Below are positions 23,011 to 35,184 of a stretch of 64,000 bases of DNA, in pieces. The position numbers were made by a program, and so were the translations under genes. Origin of the DNA: Sternotherus odoratus. Lineage: Eukaryota; Chordata; Testudines; Kinosternidae. Each line of letters starts with the position of its first letter. The stretch's first letter is position 1. The DNA lies in assembly GCA_032164245.1 (NCBI GenBank), contig JAVMKO010000004.1:30047626-30111625 (forward strand), given 5' to 3'. The notes below the pieces were generated by a model, which saw only the letters and a program-made list of their open reading frames with translations, was not told where the DNA came from and ran no database searches.

Positions 23011-24999
23011 ACAAGAAACGTACGCAACATATCTATGAGCTCACTCAAGGTCCACCTTGTGTCAATCACTGCCTTTCACCATAAGACTGACAATGTAACT
23101 GTCTTTTCCCATCCAATCAACAAAAGGTTCCTGAAGGGTATCCAGACACTATACACAGATGTGAAACCACCTGCTGCACCTTGGGATTTACACCTAGTCC
23201 CCAAAGCCCTGATGGATAAACCCTTTGAACCAATGGCTACCTGCTCCCTTCTTCATCTGTCCATGAAGACTGCCTTCCTCATAGCAATCACGTCTGCCAG
23301 ACGAGTAGATAAAATGGGGGAACTTATGGTGGACCCTCCGTCTACCACGTGTGATGGTGCTGTTCCTGGTGGGATCCAACTGTGAGTGTCAAATCAGGAC
23401 AGATTGGTTCCAAAGGGGCAACTACAGCCCAAAGCTGGGGCTTTTCCATGCTAAGGTAAACCAAACCAACCAAACAGAAAAGACTGGTTTCTCCCCACTG
23501 GCTAACCACAAGTAACACAAGCAATCCCCTTAGACACTACAGGTTTCCAGTATCACCACCAGCAGCCACGTGTCCTGGGGATCAATGGTTATGAAAACCA
23601 ATACCCCAAATAAAGAAAATGGTTCTCCCCAATTCCAAAGAATCAGGCCCCAGACCCAGGTCAATATACAAATCAGATCTTCCCACAAATCACACTGTTG
23701 CCAATCCTTTAGAATTAAAATCTAAAGGTTTATTGTACAACGAAAAAGGTATAGGTGAGGGTTAGGAATGGTTAAAAGAAATCAATTACATGCATTAATG
23801 GCAAATCTCTTTGTTCAGGCTTGCAGCTGTAGAATAAAATGCAGGTTCAGATAAAAGTCTCTGGAATGCATCCCCTCCAGGGATGGGTCATCAATCCGTT
23901 GGTCAGAGCTTCCACGTGTAGCAAAATCCCATCCAGAGGTAGGTGCTAGCTGAAGATTACAGATTAAAGACTACCTTGGAGGAAGTGTCTCCCAGGTTTT
24001 ATAGACTTTCCCTTCTGGGCGAATACCCCCCTCCGCCTTCTTATGCAGAGTCCAATTGCAAAATGAAGGTTTATAGTTCGAGATTCAGTTTCTGACCAGC
24101 CAGATCACATTCCTGGAGAAGCTGGGGTGTGGACAGGCATCTACAAAGTTAACTGTGTAGCTGATGGTCCTTAACGGCCCATCAGCCAGGCCAGCCAAGT
24201 TAACAACAGCTTGTCTTGGATTTCACCCAGCAGCCAAGCATAAGTTTGAAATACAGGCACCATATAGCCAATATCCGTAACTCTAACTACAAAAAAGATA
24301 CACACATACAGATAGATTAAACCTACTCAGAAGACCATAATCTGGTAGCAGAAACCTTATCTGGCCCCCTTTACATAATATTTGGTACCCCAATGATCTA
24401 TATGGTCCCAAATTATTTCAGTCACGTGACACCACGTTCTTCCGCAATAAGGTCACACTACGCACACATTTAAGGTTTTTAGCTAAGATGCACTCTTCCT
24501 TTCACCTCAATAACCTATACACCTCCCATTTTCCATAAAACCTCACGTGAATGCCTTTGAAACAACAATGGACACTCTTGATGTTCACAGAGCATTATCC
24601 TTTTACTTGAATAGAACAAAACCCTTCAGAAAAAACCCCAGACTCTCTCTACAACTCAAGGCTCACAAGGAAATGCTATCTCTACAGAGAGACTTTCCAA
24701 AAGGATTGCTGACTGCATACGCCTTTGTTACCAAATCAGGCAACAACAACCTCCAACATCAGTTGGAACACACTGTACCAGAGCTGTATCCACCTCCACG
24801 GCCTTTCTCCGTAATGTCCTACTCTCTGACATATGCAAGGCAGCTACCTGAGCATCGAACCTTACTTTCACTAACCACTAAGCTCTCGTCCACACTGCAG
24901 CACCTGGCACCAGACTGGGTAGAGCTACCTTGTCAACAGCCTTTTTGCCTCATCCAAAGTCCCAACCATCCTAAGGGATACTGCTTTTCAGTCACCTGA
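23011..24999 (+). pseudogene. DIRS tyrosine recombinase, interrupted and frameshifted
   Basis: The first part lies in a frame opening at 22864 (173 codons). The family match begins at about residue 52 and includes SLKVHLVSITAFH, VFSHPINKRFLKG, LLHLSMKTAFLIAITSARRV and GELMVDPPSTT. The ITSARRV stretch at residues 142-148 carries the likely first catalytic Arg of the recombinase. At residue 162 the frame runs into a solo LTR (23350-24431). After the LTR and its TSD the reading continues at 24437, meets stops before 24547, and reopens at 24547-24999 with LDVHRALSFYLNRTKPFRK. The C-terminal His/Arg/Tyr motifs are not recognisable. It is inactive. Confidence 0.85.
23350..24431 (-). mobile_element. 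Solo LTR with 5-bp TSD
   Basis: On the minus strand it begins tgtcacgtgact and ends accatcaca, so TG...CA, 1,082 bp. The 5-mer ccacg lies on both sides (23345-23349 and 24432-24436). A minus-strand aataaa near 23726 can serve as polyadenylation signal. There is no internal coding region or second LTR, so it is a solo LTR left by recombination. The 5-bp duplication fits class III ERV or Gypsy-type integrases; I cannot choose between them. The truncated copy at 7263-7750 is the same family. Confidence 0.88.
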
Positions 25000-25335
25000 A
25001 GTGGAGCACTTACAGGGACATTTTTCTCTAAGTACAGGAGGTTACTCACCTTGTGCAGATGAGTGTCCCTATAGCTCCACTACCCGCCCTCCTCCCTTCT
25101 ACTTCGGCATTCATAACGCACTCTGTTGTAGAGAAGGAACTCAGGAGCTAAGCCTGTGCATGTGATGTTCAAACACTGACAGCTCAAGAGGTAGGAGCAG
25201 TGCATGCACAGCCCATAGGGGTACTCTGTCGAAATCTCCAATCAAAGGCGCTGGGATGCACCTTGACCTGAAGAGGAGCACCCACAGGGACTTCTCTCTC
25301 TCTCTCTCTCGAAGATGAGGATATTCTTTCAGCAG

Positions 25336-28300
25336 TCGTTTGGGATGAGGTTCCATCCATGTGTAAATTATTTTTATTTAGTTGCTAAAAAAAATAATCG
25401 CCTGAGGATGGTTGCTGGTAGGTGAATGTAGACTTGGCTAAGAAGATCTTTTAAATCCAGCCACCGCTTGGTGACTTTTTTGAAATGTATTTCAGTTTCT
25501 AGTGAACAGGTGTCAACATCACAAAAACCACCACCACATTTATCACTGACTGAGTGGGCATGGAAACTGTACTATGCTTTTTCCTCCCTAGTCCATCAGG
25601 AAGATGACCTGGGGCACAATTGGCAGGCCACTGGGAAAAAACTTGTACTGCCATTGCTTATAAGGTTACTTTTGTATAAATAAAGAACTTTGGTCTCCAG
25701 AGCTGTCCCATCTGGAAATTTTCATAAGCAGTAAAAATTAATTTATTTATGCAATAAAAAAATTAATCTTTGTTTATTTTTAATTAAGAAATCCTAATTA
25801 GCAGTCTGAAAAGAAACTTCACATAAAATGCAATACTGAGCTGTTTGCTTACATAAGGCATTGTGGTTTACAGCATTAAATCAACAGCCCTGGACATAGA
25901 TACAGGACAACTGGCACTTTGGGATTACCCAATAAACCAGTCATTTGACATTTTTCCAACCTATGATGGAGGAAATTCTTCCAGATTTATGTTCCACGAT
26001 ATCCTCTTTTTGAAGGGAATCTAGAAATCCTTGCAGTTTTGAGCAGGAATCACCCTCCTCCAATAACAGGAAGAGAGTGATTCCCGCTACTGAAAACCAC
26101 CAGTACTATTAGAGCTGTAGGTAACAGCTGCAGCACAGAATTGTTAAGTGGCAGATATTGACATTCATGTCCCTATACTTGTTTAGGATTGTTAAAGCAA
26201 ACCCTAATGTTCTGACATGTGGTCAGCCCTACCGTAATCAAGAACCAGCATGTCTCTCTCTGTCATTTGCCAAACACAGAAATGAAATTGCTCCCAGTAG
26301 TTCTGTCCCTGAACCCAATTACTCTCAAATGAGTGAGATTAGCTTTTCAAAATAAGAAAAAGGCAGTAGATTATAATTTACTGTGTTTGATGGAGATAAA
26401 ATTACCACTAAAGTATGTGTTATGTATGCAGAAAATTGCTACCAACAATTACGTGGCATTGGGAGGCTTGTGCTCAAAAGTCTAGAGTATAGTATAGCAG
26501 AGCTGAAGACCAAGATAAAAGAATTAGATTATTTTGCTTATGCTAAATTCTAATGCAAATTCAAGAGTGCAAAACAAAAATCCTTTAAGAAACCAAAACA
26601 CAAGCTCTATTTTTATACAAGTCACTTCATAATGAAATGGATTACCTACCCTTTTCAGGGTGGGAGAAAGAGAGAAAGTATGGCAGAGGGAAACGTTCAC
26701 TTCCAAAATATTTTTTCCACTTTCAGAATAATAAAAACACTGTGCTTCGTTCACTAATTCTGTGTATATTTCTTTTTTATACCCAGAAGCCACCATTTTA
26801 TATGCTGGCTCCCAAATACACTAGAGTCCCCCATGAATTCATCTTATAAAATGTGTACTCTGTGGGACAGAAAGCCTAACTGAAAGGGTAATATTAATGT
26901 TTTTAAAAAAAGAAAAAGGGAGTTCCGTGCATGTCACAAGCGAAAACCAAGTAACACCATAGGCTGTAAACCTCCACACACACAAAAAAAGCCATTTGTG
27001 AGTCAGTTGGAAAGTACATTCAGAGACGACAGGCATTCTGTTTACAAATTCTAATTAAATTACACTTCCAGCAAGAATTAATGTCACAATATTTTATCAT
27101 TACAATTACCACTGACAAACAAATAAAGAAAAGAATGCCAGGATGCTGCAGCTGTAGTCAAGACTCTATATTTCACGGTTTCCACCTTTTCCACTGGTTA
27201 GCAAAAAAATGGATTGTGCTAAATAAAACACCTCAAATGATATAGCTGCTCATGTCCAGTTATTGTAAGAATGCCTTTCTGAATCTTTTAAGGAAAATAT
27301 ATTTTATCAACAAGACAGCGTTCAAAATTATTTTTGTCTGCAGAAGCTTTTACAGGGATATCTATTATGAAAAATGACTGATGTAGGAAATTTATTTTTC
27401 AAATTTGTAATTCATAGCACACAACTCCCTTGCAATAACCTGCATCTTTCGCATTCAAAATAATGAGTGCCATTAATTACCTGTTCATTACAGCCAATCT
27501 GTACATTGCATAAACAATCTAACCATTGTTCCCACTGTGCAGAAAGCAAGATTTGCTCAACAAAGATTCCATGCAGGTAAAGCAGCACCTGAAATTCCTT
27601 CTCACTAGATTTTATGAACCTGCATTGCTTTCAGGAGGGCCACTGACAGCTAATACAAAACATACATAAATCGTGAAATGTTATATACAGACACTACAGT
27701 ACCGAGAAAACCACACTAAAGCTTAATAGTGAATAGAACTCAGAGCTTTCTTCTCCCAAAAGCAGATGTCTCTACCATTTGAGATAGCAGAGACTCTGTA
27801 TTACCTTTAAAGTAGTACTGGGGCTTATATTTTTGTGGAACAGCTACTAAATGGCAACTTAGTCACAAATATTTGACATGCACCAATTCTATTAAAGCTG
27901 ATAGCCCACATCCATGCTAGCTAGCTAGAAACAGCTTGTCCTCCGCCTTAATGGAAAGCATGGGGTACATAAGATTTCTCTCCACAGTTGGGTACCAACC
28001 TGATATAGTACTCAGTACCTTCTGCTACAAAACATAACTCATTATACCAAATGAGTTGAAAGAAAAATCCCCCTTTTAGTTGGAACATTAGAGACCCGTG
28101 TTTTGGGAGGAAAAGGTCCAGAGGAAAACTGCATATTTGTGGTTTAGCTAGGAGCCATGATGTCTACGCATATGTAGAACATGTGGTCACAAATTCACTA
28201 TGAACCATTTTCAAATAAAACTTCACACAAGTTTTTAAAAGTAAAGATTTATTTCTTGCATGTTAAAAAAGTCTGCAATATTGAACTAAATTATTTTTTA

Positions 28301-28880
28301 TCGCTCTCAAATATGCAATTCAATTGGCAGTATGAGAGATTTGCTTTTTATTTTTTAAGAGAATATACCAGGTAAATAAAACAATAAATCTAATTATAAG
28401 TGAAGTGCAACAGCTTTCATAGTCTACTGATTTTACGCAACTTCAGCAGGGTCTTTAAGATAGTTACGTACATTGGATTAGTCTATTTTACAGTTAAAAT
28501 CAGTGGCTGTGGGAATACAATTTTACTCTTGCTTTATGGAAAGAAAAAACACAACTTTGCAGAAGGTAGAAATGAGAAAAAAATTGAAAACCGTTTCTAA
28601 AATTAAAAGTACCTACAGTAAGTAGCTACAAGTAGGCTGTGTTTGGCTCATGGGGTTTATATTTTATCATTAGCTAAATATAACCACAATATGCATGGTG
28701 CTGTGCAGGGGGGAAAAAAGCACAGCTGGTAGCAAACCTTAGGGCACCTTGCCTTAGATACCACATTAAAAATACCACAGTGATCTCCAGAGATGTTGCG
28801 GCTGACAGCTAAGGGCACAAGTGTTGTGAACTCAAGATGGGATATTTTCTTTTTTCTAGAGGGCTTCAAGAGCCTCTATA
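25336..28880. other. Intronic sequence, largely unique-looking
   Basis: No transposon, RNA or exon was recognised over about 3.5 kb. It is one of the longest repeat-poor stretches here, so conserved non-coding elements could be hidden in it, but I cannot show that from one sequence. Confidence 0.45.
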
Positions 28881-28899
28881 AATCTCTATACTATTGAAG

Positions 28900-29107
28900 T
28901 GACAAAGAGTCCTGCGGCACCTTAAAGACTAACAAACGTATTGAAGCATAAGCTTTCATGGGCTAATACCCACTTCATTGGATGCATCCGACGGAGTGGA
29001 TATTAGCCCACGAAAACTTATGCTTCAATACTTTAGTTAGTCTTTAAGGTGCCACAGGACTATGTCACTTCTGCTATTCCAGACTAACACGGCTACCTCT
29101 CTGATTC
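28900..29107. mobile_element. Head-to-head foldback dimer with hammerhead-like folds (copy 2)
   Basis: Two units are joined at the palindrome ggatgcatcc (28980-28989). The right arm (plus strand) is a full unit, tgcatccgacggagtgg to ...ggctacctctctgattc. The left arm (minus strand) is a truncated unit. Flanks ctatactattgaag (28886-28899) and ctatattattgaag (29108-29121) match 13/14, a long TSD typical of target-primed reverse transcription. Each arm keeps the stem gtggg(t/a)/gccca(c/t) followed by gaaa. Core changes (ccaatga on the left, ccgacgg on the right) suggest both folds are inactive. Confidence 0.75.
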
Positions 29108-29121
29108 CTATATTATTGAAG

Positions 29122-31194
29122 AAGACAGTACATAGTGGAAGCCACTGTGTCTGTTACTATGATCTGGAGCATCTGTTACCATGAAGGTCCTAGAGGGACC
29201 AACTTTAGAGATGAGAAGATAGTTAAGTTCACATGGTTTATTTGCGGAGCTTCCATTTTCCTGAAACTCCCACCAAAGATGCTCCATTACTATCAATAAG
29301 GGTCATGGGGTTTGGGATACTGGATTCTGGATCTCCAGGTTTTATAAATAAATATTACAAATCATCCCCAATAAACAGTGGGCTCAGTGGATAATGTTCT
29401 GTTCTTACACCTCGAGGTGAATCCTAATAAAAGATTTGGAAAACAGACTTTTTAATTTTATCAGTATGGTAAAAAAAAAGTAATCCCTACTAAATTAATC
29501 CCAGCTAGCCCTGACAGAAATGTTTCCACCAAAATTTATCTTGGAGAAAAGTGTGGATTCAAGTTGACCAAAACATTCTTCAAATCTGTGTAAAGTTTGC
29601 CAAGTTGTCTTAGTTGGAAAAAAAATCTAAAAAAATTAATTTATTTTATTGAGACATTTTCAATTCAAAATGACAATTTCAAAATTTCCTTCAAGCTTAT
29701 TCAAAAAAATCTTTAAGAAATATCAAAATCAAAACTTAGGGTTTTGTTTTGGGCCGAATTAAATGTTTTGTTTGACCCAAAACACTTTTGTTTGTTTGTT
29801 TTTACTTTTGGATTCACCAATATTTTCTTTCAGTTTTTCAGAACTGCCAGTGATATAAAAAAAATTAATTACATAGCTTTAATCCTAGCTAAAACTAACC
29901 AGTATTCCCAAATGATCAGAAGATCATTTAATTTTTCATCTTCTATGACTTGCTTCTTTTTCAATAAAAGTGCAACTGCCAGTCCTGAGACTTTCTTCAT
30001 TTTAAATTTACAATCTTGGCAACTTATACTTTAAACTAAAAAGTTTCATGGTTCACATGTGCATGATAATTTTGAATATTCAGAGTTTATCTCTCACCAA
30101 ATTAACATTTTTCATAGTCAGCATTTATTTCTATTACTTAAGACCAAAGAATTTCATGACATATTAATTGGAAATCTTTTGCTTTGCAGAACACCAACAC
30201 AAGATGGCTCCATGTACATAAAACACTTTCAGAAGAATGTGGTCTGGCTAGAAGTACTTCTTGTGGTGTAAACTGATCGACAGCAGAAATTTCAAAGTAA
30301 AAGGTCAATGACGAGAGATCTGTTGTTATGCAAATGTTTTAAACAATGTCCTGTCCAACTTGCTTTGGCTTGTGGTTTACTGATTAAACAGCATATACCA
30401 GTTTCATAAACTAGGAAGGTTTCTGAATGAGTCCTACTTTGTCTGGGACAGTCCTAATTGTAAAAAAAAAAAAAAACAAAAAAAAAAAACAGTTCTGATG
30501 ACCCAATGTCCTGGAACACAAAGGAACATTTTCTGCCTGCCTGCCAGCATGACTGGGTTTTTTTAGACAGCTCCAAGGAAAGATGGGGTCCTCATTAAGT
30601 TATTGCACAAAAGGGCAGCCACAGAAAGAGATCACACTCCAGAGCAGAAACTTGACTGGTTCTTGGCTCATGGGCTTGCCCCAAAGAACACATCTGCAAT
30701 AAGAGTGAGGACACTACCCGGGGAGAGGTAACTGTTTGGGGAGGCGTGGAATCTCCATGGGTTCAGCTAGTTAGCAGAGCCTTCAATGGTTTGAGGCCTT
30801 GATCTGGGATACTCACTGAAGTCACTTGAAATTCACCAGGATGTGTTGACTCAGGCCATCATATTGTGGTGAGAAACCCAGCACTGCAGTAAATCAGTCT
30901 AGTGTGCAACCTATTCACGTATAAAGCAAACTGCTGGAGCTCTGCTAATAAAAGAGCATTAACCCTTTATCTGTGTGTTTGCCTAGATTTTCTTCTGCAA
31001 GACACTGTAAGGGAGGCCTGGAGCCCTTAAAATGATGTGCTAGGTTGTGGGAGAAGAGGATAGAAGGAACCTGGAGCCCCTAAAAAAAAAGCAGCTATGA
31101 AGGGAGTAGAGGACACTGGGAGCATCAAAGAGTATCTTTGATGGACTGTGCGGGAGAAGGAGCTCAGCGCCCCGAAGAATAGGAAGTTATTTAC
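29122..31194. other. Intronic sequence with an A-rich tract
   Basis: A poly(A) tract with one interruption lies at 30461-30490. No exon or repeat family was recognised. Confidence 0.5.
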
Positions 31195-32940
31195 CTCAAA
31201 GTACAGTAACTGGAGATGAGTGATTCCTATCTGTATTCCACTGTGGAATTCCATGAGCCTGAGAATTTTAAAAGTAGTGTCCATTGGTCCACACATGTGA
31301 CTTGGCTCACCTTGTGCTCCTGATAAAGGGTGGGGTGGAAACACCGCCTCTCCATTTCCTTCTCTGCTATGATCCAAAGCAGTGGGGAAAGATGGCAGGT
31401 AGAATACACATACAGACTACATCTTGAAGAACCTTCAGTTACTATAAGGTAAGTAATTTCCTCTTCTTTGAGTGCTGATCCCTATGAATATGGGTCACTG
31501 TGGGTGACTGACAAGCAGTACTCAAGTAGGAGGAGGGTACGAGGATGCTGGTGCCAGAGCTGAATGAAGGAATGCCATTCCAAAGGATGCATCAGTGACA
31601 TGGTTCTGAACTAAAGCATAATGCCTTGCAAATGTGTAGATAGATCTTCACAGCTGCTTTGCCCATATCAAGAAGAGGCACTTCTTGAAGCAACGCTACA
31701 CACCTAGCCTGTGCCCTAGTGGAATGAGCTCTTACCCCAGGAGGGGGAGGAAGATTAAACATATGATAGAGCAAAATACACCCCAAAATCCATATTGAGA
31801 TTCTCTGAGAGGATATAGCCTGACCCTGAATTCTCTCTACTATGGCGGCAAAGAGCCCAGGAGACTTTCTGATAGGTTTTGTTCTCTACAGATAAAAGGC
31901 CAAAAAGCTCGCTGAACATTAAAGGAATGGAGCCTTCTTTCTTTTGAAAAAACACAGATAAGTGAATTCACTGGTTTAGGTGAAACTCAAAGTACTGTGG
32001 AGGTGGATTGAGGGTGTACATATAATGAAACTTTGTCCCAATAGAATATAGTGTTAGGAAGATCCTCCATCAGCTCTCCAAGCTCACCAACCCTCCTGGC
32101 TGAGATGATGGTTACCAGTAGGGTGACCAGATATCCTGTTTTTATACGGACAGTCCCATTTTAGGGGGCTTTTTCTTATACAGACACCTATTACCCCCTA
32201 ACCCCCATCCTGTTTTTTCACAGTTGCTATCTGTTTAGCCTAGTTACCAGGAATGCAACTTTCTTAAATAGGGGAGACATGGAGCAAGAAGCTAATGGTA
32301 CAAAAGGAGGCATAGTGAATACGGAAATAAGAAGATTTTAGTCCAATTGAGAAACTTGCTTTTTTATTGAAAGAAAAGTTCTGATTCGGCCTTTCCAGAA
32401 TCTGTTAGTCAGTGAGTGTGTGAGGATTGAGTAACCCTTTTAAGGTGAATGGTATGTACTGATTGCCACCAAGTGGACCCATAAGAAGCTCATGGACAAG
32501 CCTGCTATCTTTCAGAAAAGAATACAGTCCAATATAAGAGAACTTATGGGGCTATAAGTCTTTGGTGGCCATACAGAAAAATTTCTTCACTTGGCAAAAT
32601 AGCATTTTCTAGTAGTGGAATCCTTCCCAGAAAAGATGCTCTATACCGCATCATAACATAATATTTCTAAACTATTTATAGATAAAGGAACAAAGACAAA
32701 GCTTTGGACACTGGAGGTTCCAACCCAGACTGGCAGCAGCGAGAAGGAACTGGAGAGGTGGTCAGTCCAACCCATCCTTTATCTCCTCCGTCAGATGCAC
32801 AAGAAGACCGAGGCCACATGTGGACCAACAGGCACTGCTTCCAAAATTCTCCAGCTCCAGATGCCTTGAGCGCATGCCTACCTACAGTGGAACACACATT
32901 GGGAACAGCACTTGAAGAAGAACACATACCGATAGCTGTG
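31195..32940. mobile_element. DIRS-like element with long inverted repeats, non-coding
   Basis: About 200 bp at 31200-31400 is repeated in inverted orientation at 32705-32935. Pairs include gagaattttaaaagtagtg against the complement of cttccaaaattctccag, and ttggtccacacatg against catgtggaccaa. The outer motif (ttccactgtgg, with cttgaagaa on the right) also occurs near the DIRS recombinase and at 41322 and 61755. The interior codes for nothing recognisable. Long inverted ends and the shared motif suggest a DIRS derivative; other foldback types cannot be excluded. Confidence 0.55.
32119..32242. mobile_element. hAT MITE nested in the inverted-repeat element
   Basis: The ends are tagggtgaccagat and a decayed complement (atctgtttagccta). 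The 8-mer gttaccag is on both sides (32111-32118 and 32243-32250). It is 124 bp. Removing it restores a continuous host element. Confidence 0.85.
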
Positions 32941-33113
32941 CAATGAATAGATTGGGATGTCTGCCATAGTGGAGCGCTCAGATGTAGCTCCTATTGGTAG
33001 CAGGAGAGGATCCTTATATGAACACAGCCTCATGTAGAGGCAGGGGAGATGCACATTTTCAGGAAATCAAAACTACATAATTAAGTTGATGAGGAAGAAG
33101 TTTAATTCCAGAC

Positions 33114-33338
33114 CAGTGGTTCTCAAACTGTGGGTCAGGACCTTAAAGGCTGTTGTGAAATTTACTGGGGCCTGGGGCTGAAGCCAAAGTCCAAGCCCCA
33201 CTGCCCAGGGCTGAAGCCCTCGAGCTTCGGCACACCCCAGGGTGGGGATCCTCAGGCTTCAGTCCCCCTTTCTGGGGTCTTCTAATAATTGTAGTTGTCA
33301 GACGAGGGTCGTGGTGCAGTGAAGTTTGAGAAACCCTG
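33114..33338. mobile_element. hAT MITE
   Basis: The TIRs are cagtggttctcaaac and gtttgagaaaccctg. The TSDs ttccagac (33106-33113) and ttctaggc (33339-33346) differ only by two transitions. It is 225 bp with an interior of repeated 'aagcc' motifs similar to the fragment at 58919. Confidence 0.85.
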
Positions 33339-33346
33339 TTCTAGGC

Positions 33347-34731
33347 ACTTCTCTATTGTCACAGAATTTAAACTAATGAATAGACTTGACCAGATAGCAT
33401 CTTGGTGGACATCTTCTTGGAAATGTAATGTAGGATAATTAAATGTTCCTTCAAGGTTCAACACCTGTATTTATTTTTTTTGTGGAGAGACATAAGCAAA
33501 AAAATAAAGGCTCTCTCATATGTTGTCAGTAGTCTACATTTTGGTTCCTGCATTAGTCACCTTTTTAAGAGAAATGCCATTTGTTTCTATTTAATAAAAT
33601 GATGAATGTGTATCTAGGATTAGGGTTAGGCTGGAATTTTAAAAGCTGCTTTATCAACACCCTGCTGTTTTGATCTGATTATAAAGAAAAATATCATGAA
33701 AGGCAATTAAGACTGGCATGATTTTTTTTTAAACACATATCTGGTCAGAAAATAACTCAGTAAAGATTTGCTCACAAATTTGAAAGAAAACAAACAGTAC
33801 AGACCTTAATATAGTTTAGAAATTATTTTAGAAAAATAAATCAAATGTTGGCATTTATGGCAAAAAGTTCAATTTCAGAGGGAGCTTTAATCAAATGAAA
33901 TGTGAACAATAAAAAAATGACATTTCAGTTACTGTTAGTTAAGAACAGGCAAAAACAACTTTTTTTAAAAAGGGATTTTTGTTCTGAACTGTTTCTTAAA
34001 GTTTTTAAGTTTTGAGGCTGTAAAACCAGGCCAGGCCATTCACTTACCCAGAACTGAAAGAGAAGAGAAAGGATGATTTAATTCCAACTATGGAAAGACA
34101 GCGACAAACACTAACTCACAGAAAAACTGCAAGTTATGAAAAACCAAACTACATTAAAAAAAAAGTTTGTAGTCTTATGAGAAGGAAAATAATAAATTAA
34201 AATAGATGTTTGCTTTTCTCTACAGATTGCATTTTCAAGAACCATTTCAGCACCTTAATTTAGATTTTTACTGTAACAGTGACTTTTTCTTTTCAAAAGA
34301 ATCCATTATTTTCTAGGTTCCAATCAATTCATGAGCTGTACATCGCTCACAGAGAAAAATGAAGCACAGAAAAAAAATGTAAATTTAATATACTCATAGT
34401 CCTTTACAGATTAAATGGGCTTGCGCTCATAAAAAAACAATTTATTCATCCTCATCAATATACCCCTTGCCATATGTAAATTTTAACACACTACTACCAT
34501 ATTTACTAGTTATAACAAAGCTTACTAAAATAAGATCTGCAAACATTTTCAGAAATTAAATTCTGTTGTGATACCATCACATATTCTTGCTGATCAAGAG
34601 AGAATTTTAGGAGTAAAAGTTTTAAACTGAATTTTTATACTGCTTATAAGGAGAATGTCACTGGTAGTATGCTGTATTGTCCAAAGCTATAGGCTGAAGG
34701 TACTGTTGCACGTTAGAGTTTATATTTATAA
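33347..34731. other. Intronic sequence, nothing recognised
   Basis: AT-rich sequence with no recognised exon or repeat family. Confidence 0.5.
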
Positions 34732-34735
34732 GTAC

Positions 34736-35180
34736 TGTAGGAGATCCGCTCTTCCCCCACGTCACAACAGGCAGGAGACTCTTTCGTGGCTTCCAACAGT
34801 GCTCTTTATTTATACAGTGCAAACCCCACCACCGATATACAACTCTACACAGTTCAGCTGAGTCCCAGCCCTCAACCTGGCTGGTCTCTGGAAGCAGTCA
34901 GCTCTTATAGGCTCCTAGCCTCAGCTCTACTTCCCTGCTCTATGTCTCTGTACCTTTCTCTGTCTCCTTCTCTCTCTCACTCACTCCACCACACCACCAC
35001 CACACTGGGCTTCCTTCCTGGCAGGCTTTTATCCCCTGAGGAGGCTGCCAGGTGCAACCCATAACGCTGAGCCCTCTATAGCCCAGGTGGCTGATTAGCC
35101 TTCCCTCGCAGGGAGGTTTGCAGAGGCTTCCCTGCTCTCTTAAAGGGGCAGCAGGGCTGGGTCAGGCCCACCCTGCCACA
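34736..35180 (-). mobile_element. Solo LTR with 4-bp TSD (gtac)
   Basis: On the minus strand it begins tgtggcagggtgggcc and ends ggatctcctaca, so TG...CA, 445 bp. The 4-mer gtac flanks it at 34732-34735 and 35181-35184. The minus strand has a TATA-like tataagagctgactgc, and aataaa in gtataaataaagagcactg serves as polyadenylation signal, giving a normal U3-R-U5 order. A 4-bp duplication fits class I ERV or some Gypsy elements. Confidence 0.85.
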
Positions 35181-35184
35181 GTAC

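Larger units (their letters stand above)
23011..25335 (+). mobile_element. DIRS-type retrotransposon 3' part, split by a solo LTR
   Basis: The tyrosine-recombinase coding region (23011-23349, resumed at 24437) is followed from about 24995 by a non-coding terminal region. That region contains inverted short repeats, gtggagcacttacaggg against cctatagctccact and gaggagcacccacaggg, as expected of the inverted terminal and internal complementary repeats of DIRS elements. A (tc)n run lies at 25292-25310. The right border is approximate. No reverse transcriptase is left. Confidence 0.75.
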
